Of a DNA stretch of 64,000 nucleotides, positions 18,710-26,583 are shown piece by piece (position 1 is the stretch's first letter; every line of letters begins with the position of its first letter). The notes under the pieces are model-generated. The model was not told the DNA's origin. It ran no database searches and saw only the letters and a program-made list of their open reading frames with translations. Position numbers and translations under genes: made by a program. Source of the stretch: VXYK01 sp965221585 (GTDB lineage Bacteria; Actinomycetota; Acidimicrobiia; Acidimicrobiales; Aldehydirespiratoraceae); NCBI GenBank assembly GCA_965221585.1, contig OZ244898.1:1240001-1304000 (forward strand), written 5' to 3'.

Positions 18710-20539
18710 ATGGGCATTCACCACGACGACATCGCCAAGGTACGAACCGCGGCTGATCTTGTCGCGCTGATCGGCGAACACACCGACATCAAGCGCTCAG
18801 GCCGCAACTGGATGGCCCGTTGCCCCCTTCACGGTGAACGTACGCCGTCGCTCTCCGTGAACGCCGAGAAGGGCGTCTACTACTGTTTCGGCTGTCAGCG
18901 CAGCGGTGACGCGATCACCTTCGTTCAAGAGATCGAGAAACTGGACTTTGTGGGGGCGGTCGAGTCTCTTGCGTCCCGCTACGGCATCGGTCTGCGCTAT
19001 ACGACACAGACGGAGGGAACCACCCGGGCACGCCGCAGGCTGTTGCTCGACGCGGTGGCCGAGGCGGCGGAGTTCTACCATCAGAGGCTGCTCAATGGGA
19101 CTGACGCGGGCGCGGCGCGGGGCTATCTGCGTTCGCGAGGCTATGACCGCGCGGTGGTGTCCAAGTATCGGATCGGCTGGGCACCGGACTCGTTCGACCA
19201 GCTAGCCCTGCATTTGAAGCTCAGCGACAAAGACCTGAGCGACAGTGGTCTGGGCTTCATCAACCGCGCCGAGCGACAACAGGATTTCTTTCGGGCACGG
19301 GTGATGTTCCCCATCGTCGACGAGAGGGGGGAGCCCGTAGGTTTCGGCGGGAGGGTCCTGCCGGATGGCGAAGGGCCAAAGTACATGAACACCAGCGGAG
19401 AGGCGATGGTGTACGACAAGAACAGACTGCTCTACGGGTTGCACGCCCATCGCGAGGGGATCGTCAAGGAGGGTGAGGCCATCATCTGCGAGGGCTACAC
19501 CGACGTGATCGGATTCGGCAACGCAGACATCCTGAGAGCAGTGGCGACCTGTGGCACCGCGCTGACCGAGGAACACATCAAGTTGCTCAAGAGGTTCTCA
19601 GCGAATCGTCTGGTGCTGGCGTTCGACACCGACTCGGCCGGACTCGCAGCCGCCGAACGCGTCTATGAATGGGAACAGCGTTTCGAACTCGATGTGCGAG
19701 TCGCCGACCTGCCGCCCGGTGTCGACCCCGACGATGTCGCCCGAGAAGATCCCGAGAAACTGGTCGCCGCGGTCGGAGACGCCATCCCCTACATGCGGTT
19801 CCGAATGAAGCAGGCGCTGGCAAACGCCGACCTGTCGAGCCCTGAGGGACGGGCGCGCGCCGCAGAGCAGGCGGTCCGAGTCGTGAGCGAGCACCCGAAG
19901 GAGCATGTCCGCGACCCTTATCTGGTGGAGATCGGAGACCTTTGCCAGGTTGAGCCCCCGAGACTGCGGGATCTCGCCGCTAGATTTCGTTCACAGCCGG
20001 CCACCGCCGCGAACCGCGGTCAGCGCGAACTGCCCAACGCACCCGACGAACCGGTCGATGCTCCCCAGCACCGCCCGAGGCTCGCGGTCCCGGACGCCGC
20101 GGCCGCGGAGGACGAAGCGATCCGCCTCGTCATAGACCGCCCGGGCGAGGCCTCGCGGCTCCACGCCAATCTCTTCGACCACAGTGTGCGCCAGGAGGCT
20201 TTCCAGGCGCTCAGGGACCATGGATTCGAGGGGGCAGCACAACGTTGCGGACCGCAGGCCGCCGATCTGCTGAGGCGGTTGGCTGTGGAAGGTTTCGACG
20301 CTGATCGCGACGATGTCCTGGCCGGCATAGCCCGCCTCGCCGGTCGAAGAACACTCGACGGTATCGGCCGTGGCCTGCGTCCACTTGGAGCCACCGACGA
20401 TTTGGCGGTCGACGTGAGCCGCTCGGCCACCTGGCTCAAATCTGAGTTGGAGAAGCTCAATGACCCGGCAACGCGCCGAAGCGCGGTCGACGGACTGCTG
20501 CCATGGCTGATCAGACACGCGGAATGGAGGGCGCGCTGA
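18710..20539 (+). CDS. dnaG: DNA primase
   Basis: A 609-residue primase. The CHC2 zinc finger is CPLHGERTPSLSV ... CFGCQ (residues about 40-65), the Toprim domain carries EGYTDVIGF and FDTDSAG, and a helicase-binding C-terminal domain follows. I use ATG 18710; a TTG three bases earlier is possible. The gene ends just before (or overlaps) the sigma factor gene, the classic macromolecular-synthesis arrangement. A linker around residues 425-455 is low complexity. Confidence 0.95.
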   Translation: MGIHHDDIAKVRTAADLVALIGEHTDIKRSGRNWMARCPLHGERTPSLSVNAEKGVYYCFGCQRSGDAITFVQEIEKLDFVGAVESLASRYGIGLRYTTQTEGTTRARRRLLLDAVAEAAEFYHQRLLNGTDAGAARGYLRSRGYDRAVVSKYRIGWAPDSFDQLALHLKLSDKDLSDSGLGFINRAERQQDFFRARVMFPIVDERGEPVGFGGRVLPDGEGPKYMNTSGEAMVYDKNRLLYGLHAHREGIVKEGEAIICEGYTDVIGFGNADILRAVATCGTALTEEHIKLLKRFSANRLVLAFDTDSAGLAAAERVYEWEQRFELDVRVADLPPGVDPDDVAREDPEKLVAAVGDAIPYMRFRMKQALANADLSSPEGRARAAEQAVRVVSEHPKEHVRDPYLVEIGDLCQVEPPRLRDLAARFRSQPATAANRGQRELPNAPDEPVDAPQHRPRLAVPDAAAAEDEAIRLVIDRPGEASRLHANLFDHSVRQEAFQALRDHGFEGAAQRCGPQAADLLRRLAVEGFDADRDDVLAGIARLAGRRTLDGIGRGLRPLGATDDLAVDVSRSATWLKSELEKLNDPATRRSAVDGLLPWLIRHAEWRAR

Positions 20540-20541
20540 GC

Positions 20542-21498
20542 ATGCGTTCCGACGCGGGTTCCGACGTTGGATCGGCTGACGACGCGGTGCGGCTGTACCT
20601 TCAGGAGATCGGCCGTGTGCCCCTGCTGGATCCCGAGCAGGAAGTGCGGATAGCGGCTCGCATCCGGCGTGGGGGAGAGGCTGCCGAGACCCTCGCCGAA
20701 CTTTCCGTCACGGGCGAGAAGTTGAGTGCCGAGGCGACCGCGCAACTGGAGCGTCTGGTCGGCGACGGCGAAGCCGCGCGTGATGAACTGACACAAGCGA
20801 ACCTGCGGTTGGTGGTATCGATCGCCAAGCGCTATGCGAGCCGCTCAATGGCCCTTCTCGACGTGATACAAGAAGGGAATCTCGGTTTGATACGAGCCGT
20901 CGAGAAGTTCGACCACAACAAGGGCTTCAAGTTCTCGACCTATGCCACATGGTGGATCCGCCAGTCGATCACCCGTGCGATCGCGGATCAGTCGCGCACC
21001 ATTCGCATCCCTGTGCACGTGGCCGAGACCGTCAACCGGGTGAAGCGGGTGCAGTGGCAGATGAGCCAGGAACTGATGCGCGAACCGACAGTCGCCGAAC
21101 TGGCAGAGAAACTCGATCAACCGATCGAGAAGGTCTCAGAGATCCTGCGGATCTCTGAGGACCTGTTGTCGCTCGACTCCCCGATCGGGGAGAGCGAGGA
21201 CTCGAGCCTGGCCAACCTCGTAGAGGACCAGAACGCGATCGCCCCGGGTGACGCGGCGACCCTGACGCTGCTGGTGGAGGCGGTTCGAGAGGTACTGGGC
21301 GAACTCACCGAGCGGGAGCAGGAAGTCGTACGGATGCGGTTCGGTCTGGACGAGGACCGACCCCGGACCCTCAAGGAAGTTGGCGAGTCTTTCGGCGTGA
21401 CCCGCGAACGCATCCGCCAGATCGAAGCCAAGACGCTGGCGAAGCTGCGCCACCCGAACCGCAGCGAGCAGCTGCGCGATTACCTGGAATCCTTCTGA
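20542..21498 (+). CDS. sigA: RNA polymerase primary sigma factor (RpoD/SigA-like)
   Basis: A sigma-70 factor of 318 residues from ATG 20542. Region 1.2 is DAVRLYLQEIGRVPLLDPEQE, region 2 includes LRLVVSIAKRYASRSMALLDVIQEGNLGLIRAVEKFD and the -10 reading helix TYATWWIRQSI, and region 4 has TLKEVGESFGVTRERIRQIE. The short N-terminus, lacking a region 1.1, fits primary or primary-like sigmas of this lineage. ATG 20542 has GGAGGG ten bases upstream; an in-frame ATG at 20503 inside dnaG lacks one. Confidence 0.92.
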   Translation: MRSDAGSDVGSADDAVRLYLQEIGRVPLLDPEQEVRIAARIRRGGEAAETLAELSVTGEKLSAEATAQLERLVGDGEAARDELTQANLRLVVSIAKRYASRSMALLDVIQEGNLGLIRAVEKFDHNKGFKFSTYATWWIRQSITRAIADQSRTIRIPVHVAETVNRVKRVQWQMSQELMREPTVAELAEKLDQPIEKVSEILRISEDLLSLDSPIGESEDSSLANLVEDQNAIAPGDAATLTLLVEAVREVLGELTEREQEVVRMRFGLDEDRPRTLKEVGESFGVTRERIRQIEAKTLAKLRHPNRSEQLRDYLESF

Positions 21499-21555
21499 TC
21501 CGAGAATTTAACGAACTCGAAGAACAACTGGTGGCGGTATCATCTCTAGGACCGG

Positions 21556-21628
21556 TCCGGGGTAGCTCAGCTGGCAGAGCGCTCGGCTGTTAACCGAATT
21601 GTCGTGGGTTCGATCCCCACCCCCGGAG
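21556..21628 (+). tRNA. tRNA-Asn (GTT)
   Basis: The acceptor arms TCCGGGG and CCCCGGA pair fully, the D-loop and T-loop (GGTTCGATCC) are standard, and the anticodon loop holds GTT, so this is tRNA-Asn. The discriminator is G, and CCA is encoded at 21629-21631. A TATCAT hexamer at 21538-21543 could be its -10 box. Confidence 0.95.
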
Positions 21629-21639
21629 CCAACGGAGCG

Positions 21640-21660
21640 GACCGCACGCAAGGTGCGGTC
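21640..21660 (+). terminator. hairpin after tRNA-Asn
   Basis: GACCGCAC (21640-21647) and GTGCGGTC (21653-21660) pair perfectly across a five-base loop. The downstream T-run is weak (TTTC at 21671), so it may be an inefficient terminator or a processing signal between the two tRNAs. Confidence 0.5.
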
Positions 21661-21701
21661 GGCTTCGCTGTTTCAATGGGCTGCAGCGGTAGGGTCTCGT
21701 T

Positions 21702-21774
21702 GGGCTCGTAGCTCAGTGGTTAGAGCAGAGGACTCATAATCCTTCGGTCGTGGGTTCGATCCCCACCGAGCCCA
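21702..21774 (+). tRNA. tRNA with CAT anticodon (Met or Ile2)
   Basis: Acceptor arms GGGCTCG and CGAGCCC pair fully and the T-arm is GTGGGTTCGATCCCCAC. The anticodon loop CTCATAA gives CAT. It lacks the mismatched first acceptor pair of initiator tRNA. Whether it is elongator Met or the lysidine-modified Ile2 cannot be settled by eye; the short D-loop and GGACTCATAATCC arm resemble both. CCA is not encoded. Confidence 0.9.
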
Positions 21775-21790
21775 CTATAGGCTCCACTGG

Positions 21791-21865
21791 TCGCTGGCCG
21801 TATGGCTAACGGCGATGTTCAAGGCCTCCCAGAGGCTTCGGATCAAGCCACGAAAGGCACTAACA
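21791..21865 (+). promoter_or_regulatory. structured 5' leader of the sulfhydrylase gene
   Basis: The 90 nt between the tRNA and metY fold into successive hairpins. TCGCTG (21791-21796) pairs with CGGCGA (21810-21815); inside it GCC (21797-21799) pairs with GGC (21804-21806) across GTAT, leaving a TAA bulge. A second hairpin is GCCTC-CCA-GAGGC (21824-21836), and GCC/GGC (21847-21858) sits near the ribosome site. This could be an RNA switch sensing a sulphur metabolite, but I cannot match it to a known SAM or SAH riboswitch. Confidence 0.35.
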
Positions 21866-23179
21866 ATGAGTAACGACTGGGGTTTCGAAACCCGCCAAAT
21901 CCATGCCGGGCAGGAGGCCGATCCGACTACGGGTGCGCGCGCCGTGCCGATATATCAGACCACGGCGTACCAGTTCCGCGACACCGACCACGCCAAGAAC
22001 CTGTTCGCCTTGGCCGAGATAGGCAACATCTACACCCGGATAATGAACCCGACCCAGGCCGTGGTCGAAGCTCGCCTCGCCAGCCTCGAAGGCGGCACCG
22101 ACACAGCGGTGGGCATTCCCGGCGCACTTGCGCTGGCGTCCGGCCAGGCTGCGGAGACCCTGGCGATTCTGAACCTCGCCGAGTCCGGGGATCACATCGT
22201 GTCGGCCTCGGCCCTTTACGGCGGCACCTACAACCTCTTCCATTACACGCTGCCGAAGATGGGGATCACCTGCACGTTCGTTGACGACGCCGACGATGCC
22301 GACGCCTGGCAGGCGGCTACGCAGCCCAACACCAAGGCCTACTACTGCGAGTCGATCGGCAACCCGATGAACAATGTCGTCGACATCGCCAAAGTCGCGG
22401 AGATCGCCCACGCCAACAACGTGCCGTTGATCGTCGACAACACAGTGGCCACTCCTTATCTGATACGCCCCATCGAGCACGGAGCGGACATCGTCGTCCA
22501 TTCCGCGACGAAGTTCATCGGTGGCCACGGCACCGCAATCGCGGGAGCGATCGTGGACGGAGGCACTTTCGACTTCGCCGCATCCGGGAAGCATCCGATG
22601 TTCACCGAGCCGGATCCCAGCTATCACGGTCTGGCCTTCTGGCCGGCACTCGGCCCGGGTTCCTACATCATCAAGGCCCGGGTGCAGCTGCTGCGCGATA
22701 TCGGCGCGGCCATCTCGCCGGTGAACTCGTTCCTGCTGCTGCAAGGCCTCGAGACGCTGAGTCTGCGGATGGAACGTCACTTCTCCAACGCCAATGCGGT
22801 CGTTGAGTACCTCGCGGGCCACGATCAGGTTGAATCGGTCGCCTTCGCCGGACTGCCCGACTCTCCGTGGCACGCTGTCGCCAACGAGCTCGGCGGCGGA
22901 AGGGGCTACGGCTCGGTTCCCGCCTTTGTGATCAAGGGTGGTCTCGAAGCGGGCAAGAAGTTCGTGGAGGCCCTCGAACTGCACAGCCACCTGGCCAACA
23001 TCGGCGACGTTCGCAGCCTGGTGATCCAGCCTGCAGCCACCACCCACTCCCAGTTGACCCCGGAAGAACAGGAATCCACGGGCGTCACCCCGGGTCAGGT
23101 GAGGCTGTCGGTGGGACTGGAGTCGATCGACGACATCATCGCGGATCTCGACAAGGGTTTCGCGGCGGCCGCTTCGTAA
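21866..23179 (+). CDS. metY: O-acetylhomocysteine sulfhydrylase
   Basis: A 437-residue PLP enzyme of the Cys/Met metabolism family, making homocysteine from O-acetylhomocysteine and sulfide. It starts WGFETRQIHAGQEADPTTGARAVPIYQTTAYQF, which is typical MetY, and the PLP lysine is in VVHSATKFIGGHG. I use ATG 21866 with GAAAGG upstream; the longer frame from 21815 runs through the structured leader. The peroxiredoxin gene follows after 19 nt on the same strand and is probably in one transcript. Confidence 0.94.
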   Translation: MSNDWGFETRQIHAGQEADPTTGARAVPIYQTTAYQFRDTDHAKNLFALAEIGNIYTRIMNPTQAVVEARLASLEGGTDTAVGIPGALALASGQAAETLAILNLAESGDHIVSASALYGGTYNLFHYTLPKMGITCTFVDDADDADAWQAATQPNTKAYYCESIGNPMNNVVDIAKVAEIAHANNVPLIVDNTVATPYLIRPIEHGADIVVHSATKFIGGHGTAIAGAIVDGGTFDFAASGKHPMFTEPDPSYHGLAFWPALGPGSYIIKARVQLLRDIGAAISPVNSFLLLQGLETLSLRMERHFSNANAVVEYLAGHDQVESVAFAGLPDSPWHAVANELGGGRGYGSVPAFVIKGGLEAGKKFVEALELHSHLANIGDVRSLVIQPAATTHSQLTPEEQESTGVTPGQVRLSVGLESIDDIIADLDKGFAAAAS

Positions 23180-23198
23180 ACGACGGAGGTGACAATCG

Positions 23199-23660
23199 AT
23201 GCTGAGTCAAGGCGAGGTAGTAGACAACTTCAGCTTGAGTGACCAACACGGCAACTCGGTGAGGTTGGACGAACTGGTCGCAACTGGGCCTTTGGTCCTG
23301 TTCTTCTACCTGCGAACCAACACGGTCGGTTGAACCCAGGTCAGCTGCACCTTCCGTGATCTGAAGGCGGAGTTCGCTGAACTCAACGCCTCCAGAGTGG
23401 GGGTCTGCGCTGATTCGGTGAATCGGCAGAGAAAATTCGATGAGAAGCACACGCTGGGTTTCCCGCTGCTGTCAGACCGCGGCGGGAAGGTGGCGCGTCT
23501 GTTCGGAGTCAAACGCTTCGCGCCGCTCCCGCCGAAGCGGACCACGTTCGTGATCGACCAGGACCGGCGGATTGTCCGGGCGATCTGCAGCGAGTCGGAC
23601 ATGGCTGTTCACACCGACGAGGCTCTGGCGGCGTTGCGAGAACTCCAAAGCGGCGCCTGA
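23199..23660 (+). CDS. selenocysteine-containing peroxiredoxin (PrxQ/BCP-like)
   Basis: Read through one in-frame TGA (23331-23333), this is a complete 153-residue AhpC/TSA-family thiol peroxidase. The strong start (ATG 23199, GGAGGT eight bases before) opens MLSQGEVVDNFSLSDQHG, and LVLFFYLRTNTVG leads to the TGA at codon 45, followed by TQVSCTFRDLKAEF. In PrxQ/BCP proteins this exact spot, TPGCT, holds the peroxidatic Cys, and the resolving Cys is five residues later, here Cys50. The frame is intact to TGA 23658. Standard translation would give only a 44-residue fragment or an internal start at 23397. Sec peroxiredoxins are known; the needed selA/B/C/D genes are not in this window. Confidence 0.85.
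23345..23372 (+). promoter_or_regulatory. SECIS-like hairpin after the peroxiredoxin UGA
   Basis: CTGCACCTTC (23345-23354) pairs with GAAGGCGGAG (23363-23372): five continuous pairs next to the loop, then C-G and two more across single mismatches. The loop is CGTGATCT, with G in second position. The loop begins 21 nt after the UGA, within the spacing I recall for bacterial SECIS elements. A competing 7-bp stem is CAGGTCA/TGATCTG (23337-23343 with 23357-23363). Confidence 0.55.
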
Positions 23661-23682
23661 AGCCTGTCCTGGAATCTCGCCC

Positions 23683-24246
23683 TCAGGGTTCGTCAATCCA
23701 GGCGGGTGCGCGGTCGAGGAGGAACTCGGCGACCTTCGAGCAGCGGTCGAGAACGTCGCACAAGACGTCTCGTCCATAGAAGATCCTCGCAAGCTCCACT
23801 TGGACCCGGGCGACGATGCTGATCGCGCGGACCGGGGCGTCGGTGACCGCTGCGAAGCTGTCGAGGGCGCTCACCTCCAGCGGCAATTCGGTGTTGCCGA
23901 TGCCGGCGAGGTCGGTCGCCAGAATCAACAGATCCGGTGCTGCCGGCAGCGGTGGGAGGGCGAAGCTGATTGTCAACGGCAGGCGAATGTCGTCGGACGC
24001 TTCTTCGCCATCGTCCAAACCGAGCAGCTCATCCTCGAACATGATCAGGGCTCGAGCGCCGGCCTCGAGCGCGATGTGCATGTCCAGCGGGCCGTCGCAC
24101 GCCTGATCGGGGTGCAGGTCGACCTCCCAGATCTGCCGGTTGGTGTATGTCTCGACGAAATGCCGTTCGTCGTGAACATGGAATCCGTGTTCGACGACAT
24201 GATCCTTGAGATCGGCAACGAATCCCTGTAGGTCGATTACTGCCAT
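23683..24246 (-). CDS. conserved hypothetical protein
   Basis: A 187-residue protein from ATG 24246 (MAVIDLQGFVADLKDHVVEHG). The central part is strand-rich and acidic, with RALIMFEDELLGLDDGEE and DIRLPLTISFALPPLPAAPDLLILATDLAG. It has no signal peptide, membrane segment or metal motif that I can see. I do not recognise the family. It converges with the peroxiredoxin gene (22 nt apart) and is divergent from the phosphatase gene. The frame extends further upstream but that part has no protein-like character. Confidence 0.65.
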   Translation of the reverse strand: MAVIDLQGFVADLKDHVVEHGFHVHDERHFVETYTNRQIWEVDLHPDQACDGPLDMHIALEAGARALIMFEDELLGLDDGEEASDDIRLPLTISFALPPLPAAPDLLILATDLAGIGNTELPLEVSALDSFAAVTDAPVRAISIVARVQVELARIFYGRDVLCDVLDRCSKVAEFLLDRAPAWIDEP

Positions 24247-24315
24247 TGCCACTAGCTTGCCATGACTTGGCACGTATCGTGTGGGCGATCGACCGTATTG
24301 TCTGAATTGTATTTT

Positions 24316-24342
24316 CTGAACGAATCTGCCTGAACGAATCTG
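24316..24342. repeat. 13-bp direct repeat upstream of the phosphatase gene
   Basis: CTGAACGAATCTG occurs at 24316-24328 and again at 24330-24342, one helical turn and a half apart, in the 129-nt divergent region. It may be a regulator site or simple slippage. Confidence 0.5.
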
Positions 24343-24375
24343 ACTGCGCGCCGACGGCGTGGGGAGGTTGACGAG

Positions 24376-25122
24376 ATGAACGCTGATGATGTGCTCACCG
24401 TCCTGCACGAGGCCGCCGATGCGGTGGTCGACGCGTTCGTCGATCAGCGCGACTGGGGCAAGTCGGGCCTGCGCCACGATCAGTACGTTCCGGACCTTGT
24501 CGCGGATGAGGCGGTGCTCAGGGTGCTCGGCTCGGCCGGCATCCGTGTTCTCAGCGAGGAGAGCGGCCTCGGGCCCGGTACCGGGCCGGTGGCGGTTGTC
24601 GACCCTGTCGACGGCTCGACCAACGCTTCACTGCCGCTTCCGTGGTTCGCAACGAGCCTGTGTGTGGTGGACGACCAGGGTTTGTGGGTGGCGCTGGTAC
24701 ATGACCACCCCGGTAATCGGCGCTACACGGCGATCCGCGGTCAGGGCGCGGCCCTTGACGGCGTTGCGTTGACCGAGCCCCCTGCAGTGGAACTCTCCGA
24801 AGCGGTCGTAGCGGTGAACGGAGTGCCTCCGGCTGAGGCGGGGTGGTGGCAGTTCCGGACCATGGGTTCCTGCGCGTTGGAATTGTGTGCGGTGGCGGAC
24901 GGACGCTTCGCCGGGTACATCGATTTCTCGGGCTCGCTCCATGTCTGGGACTACGCGGGCGCCCTGCTTGTCTGCGCTGAAGTCGGCGTGGTAGCGGCCG
25001 ATGCCGAGGACCGAGACTTGACGGTTCTTGACCACGAGGCTGAGCGTTCACCGGTAGTAGCACCAGCGGATTTGATGCCGCAGTTGTTGTCGTTGCGTCA
25101 TGGTGAGGGTTCAAACCGATAA
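24376..25122 (+). CDS. inositol monophosphatase family protein
   Basis: A 248-residue member of the lithium-sensitive Mg-dependent phosphatases. Motif 1 is LSEESG and motif 2 is VDPVDGSTNASLPLPWFATSL, which coordinates the metals; the third motif is HVWDYAGALLVCAEVG. Substrates in this family include inositol phosphate, fructose bisphosphate and PAP, and these cannot be told apart here. ATG 24376 has GGGGAGG upstream. It lies before the amino-acid transporter but with its own gap of 129 nt. Confidence 0.88.
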   Translation: MNADDVLTVLHEAADAVVDAFVDQRDWGKSGLRHDQYVPDLVADEAVLRVLGSAGIRVLSEESGLGPGTGPVAVVDPVDGSTNASLPLPWFATSLCVVDDQGLWVALVHDHPGNRRYTAIRGQGAALDGVALTEPPAVELSEAVVAVNGVPPAEAGWWQFRTMGSCALELCAVADGRFAGYIDFSGSLHVWDYAGALLVCAEVGVVAADAEDRDLTVLDHEAERSPVVAPADLMPQLLSLRHGEGSNR

Positions 25123-25139
25123 ATGGATGCGACTTGCGG

Positions 25140-25167
25140 TTGTGCTTGTTGCTGGTTCCGCTAGATT
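25140..25167 (+). promoter_or_regulatory. possible promoter of the amino-acid transporter
   Basis: TTGTGC (25140-25145) and TAGATT (25162-25167) are separated by 16 nt and lie about 85 nt before aapJ. Both resemble vegetative -35 and -10 boxes. It is a visual match only. Confidence 0.3.
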
Positions 25168-25251
25168 TGTCGCAGTACCACTGACCTGGCCGTGATCCGA
25201 CGTTGCGCGCCACCGATACTGGTCTGGTGACTCTGGAAGGGAACAAAATAA

Positions 25252-26358
25252 ATGAACAAGAACAGTAAATTGCTGCGTTTGCTCGCGGTGTTATTTGCCA
25301 TCGTCCTTATCGCCGCTGCTTGTGGCGACGATGACGACTCTGGCGATGACGCCCCGGAGGAAACGGCTGGCGACGACATGGCCGAGGGCGGCGATGATAT
25401 GGCCGAGGACGAAGGCGGACGCCTCGCCGCCGTCATCGACCGCGGCTCAGTGAACTGCGGTGTCAATGACACGCTTCCTGGTTTCGGCAACATCGACGCG
25501 AACGGCAACAACGCCGGGTTCGACATCGACTTCTGTCGGGTCGTGGCAGCCGCCGTGCTCGGCGACGCCGATGCGGTGAACTACACGCCTCTCGACGCAT
25601 CGCAGCGCTTCCCGACACTGCAGTCCGGTGAGATCGACCTGTTGGTCCGCAACACCACCTGGACAGCCAGCCGCGACGGCAACGAGCAGGCAAACTTCAT
25701 GTTCACGACATTCTTCGACGGCCAGGGTTTCATGGTCCGCGATGACAGCACGATCCAGTCGATCGAGGACATGGCCAACACCAACATCTGCGTGCTTCAG
25801 GGCACCACGACGCTGCTGAACCTCAACGCGGTGCTCGGCGACAGGGGCGTCCCCTTCACGGCCGTCGAGTTCCAGTCGAACGACGAGCTCCAGCCGGCCT
25901 TCGTTGCCGGCCAGTGCGAAGTCTGGACCACGGATGCCTCCGGTTTGGCAGCATTCTCGGCGACGCTCGACGTAGGCACGCGCGTGCTCAGTGAGATCAT
26001 CTCCAAGGAGCCGCTCGGACCTGTCGTGCCCGACGGCGACACCGAATGGGCGCAGGTTGTCAACTGGGCCACGATGGCAACGGTGCAGGCCGAAGAATTC
26101 GGCATCAGCTCCGCCAACCTCAGCGACTTCATGGACAGCGAGAGCACCAACATCCGACTCTTCCTCGGTCTTCCCATCGAGGGAGAAGTGGTTGAGGTTG
26201 GTCTTGGCCTGCCCGCTGACTTTGCGCAGAACATCATCAGCCAGGTCGGCAACTACGGCGAGATCTACGAGCGCAACCTCGCGCCCCTGGGCCTCGAGCG
26301 CGGTCCCAACGCGTTGTGGACCGACGGCGGCCTCATGTACGTTCCGCCCTTCAGGTAA
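25252..26358 (+). CDS. aapJ: general L-amino-acid ABC transporter substrate-binding protein
   Basis: A 368-residue lipoprotein: signal peptide with lipobox LIAAAC and Cys24 at the membrane, then an acidic linker. The mature domain starts DRGSVNCGVNDTLPGFGNID and has FDIDFCRVVAAAVLGD and LLVRNTTWTASRDG, all typical of AapJ. It should capture many amino acids at the cell surface. The downstream hairpins (26370-26463) separate it from the permease genes, which usually gives more binding protein than membrane parts. Confidence 0.93.
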   Translation: MNKNSKLLRLLAVLFAIVLIAAACGDDDDSGDDAPEETAGDDMAEGGDDMAEDEGGRLAAVIDRGSVNCGVNDTLPGFGNIDANGNNAGFDIDFCRVVAAAVLGDADAVNYTPLDASQRFPTLQSGEIDLLVRNTTWTASRDGNEQANFMFTTFFDGQGFMVRDDSTIQSIEDMANTNICVLQGTTTLLNLNAVLGDRGVPFTAVEFQSNDELQPAFVAGQCEVWTTDASGLAAFSATLDVGTRVLSEIISKEPLGPVVPDGDTEWAQVVNWATMATVQAEEFGISSANLSDFMDSESTNIRLFLGLPIEGEVVEVGLGLPADFAQNIISQVGNYGEIYERNLAPLGLERGPNALWTDGGLMYVPPFR

Positions 26359-26369
26359 ACCCCCCTGCG

Positions 26370-26393
26370 AAACCGCGCTGCCGAGCGCGGTTT
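26370..26393 (+). terminator. hairpin just after aapJ
   Basis: AAACCGCGCT (26370-26379) and AGCGCGGTTT (26384-26393) pair perfectly over loop GCCG. It sits 12 nt after the aapJ stop and may protect the 3' end or cause partial termination. Confidence 0.6.
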
Positions 26394-26408
26394 CCTAGAA
26401 AACTCGAC

Positions 26409-26463
26409 AGACGATTCCGGTCGGCCCTCACAGATGATTCGAGGGTCGCCGGGATCGTCTTTT
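26409..26463 (+). terminator. strong Rho-independent-type terminator between aapJ and aapQ
   Basis: A long stem begins AGACGATTCCGG (26409) and ends CCGGGATCGTCT (26449-26460), closing over a loop around ACAGATGATTC and followed by TTT. The stem runs to about 20 pairs with one or two bulges. It should reduce read-through into aapQMP. Confidence 0.75.
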
Positions 26464-26583
26464 GCGTTCAGCCCATTTTCCTGAAATACTCCAGTCGTCC
26501 GAGGCGCTGGGATACTCTTCGGGAAGCTGTTCAGAACGTTGCGGTTCAACCGCTGAGTTGAAGAGAAGGGGCGCGAGGAACAG

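Noticed and set aside
21791..21865. Known SAM-II or SAM/SAH riboswitch before metY
   Set aside because: Some words look similar but I could not map the conserved pseudoknot or ligand core, so I only report a structured leader.
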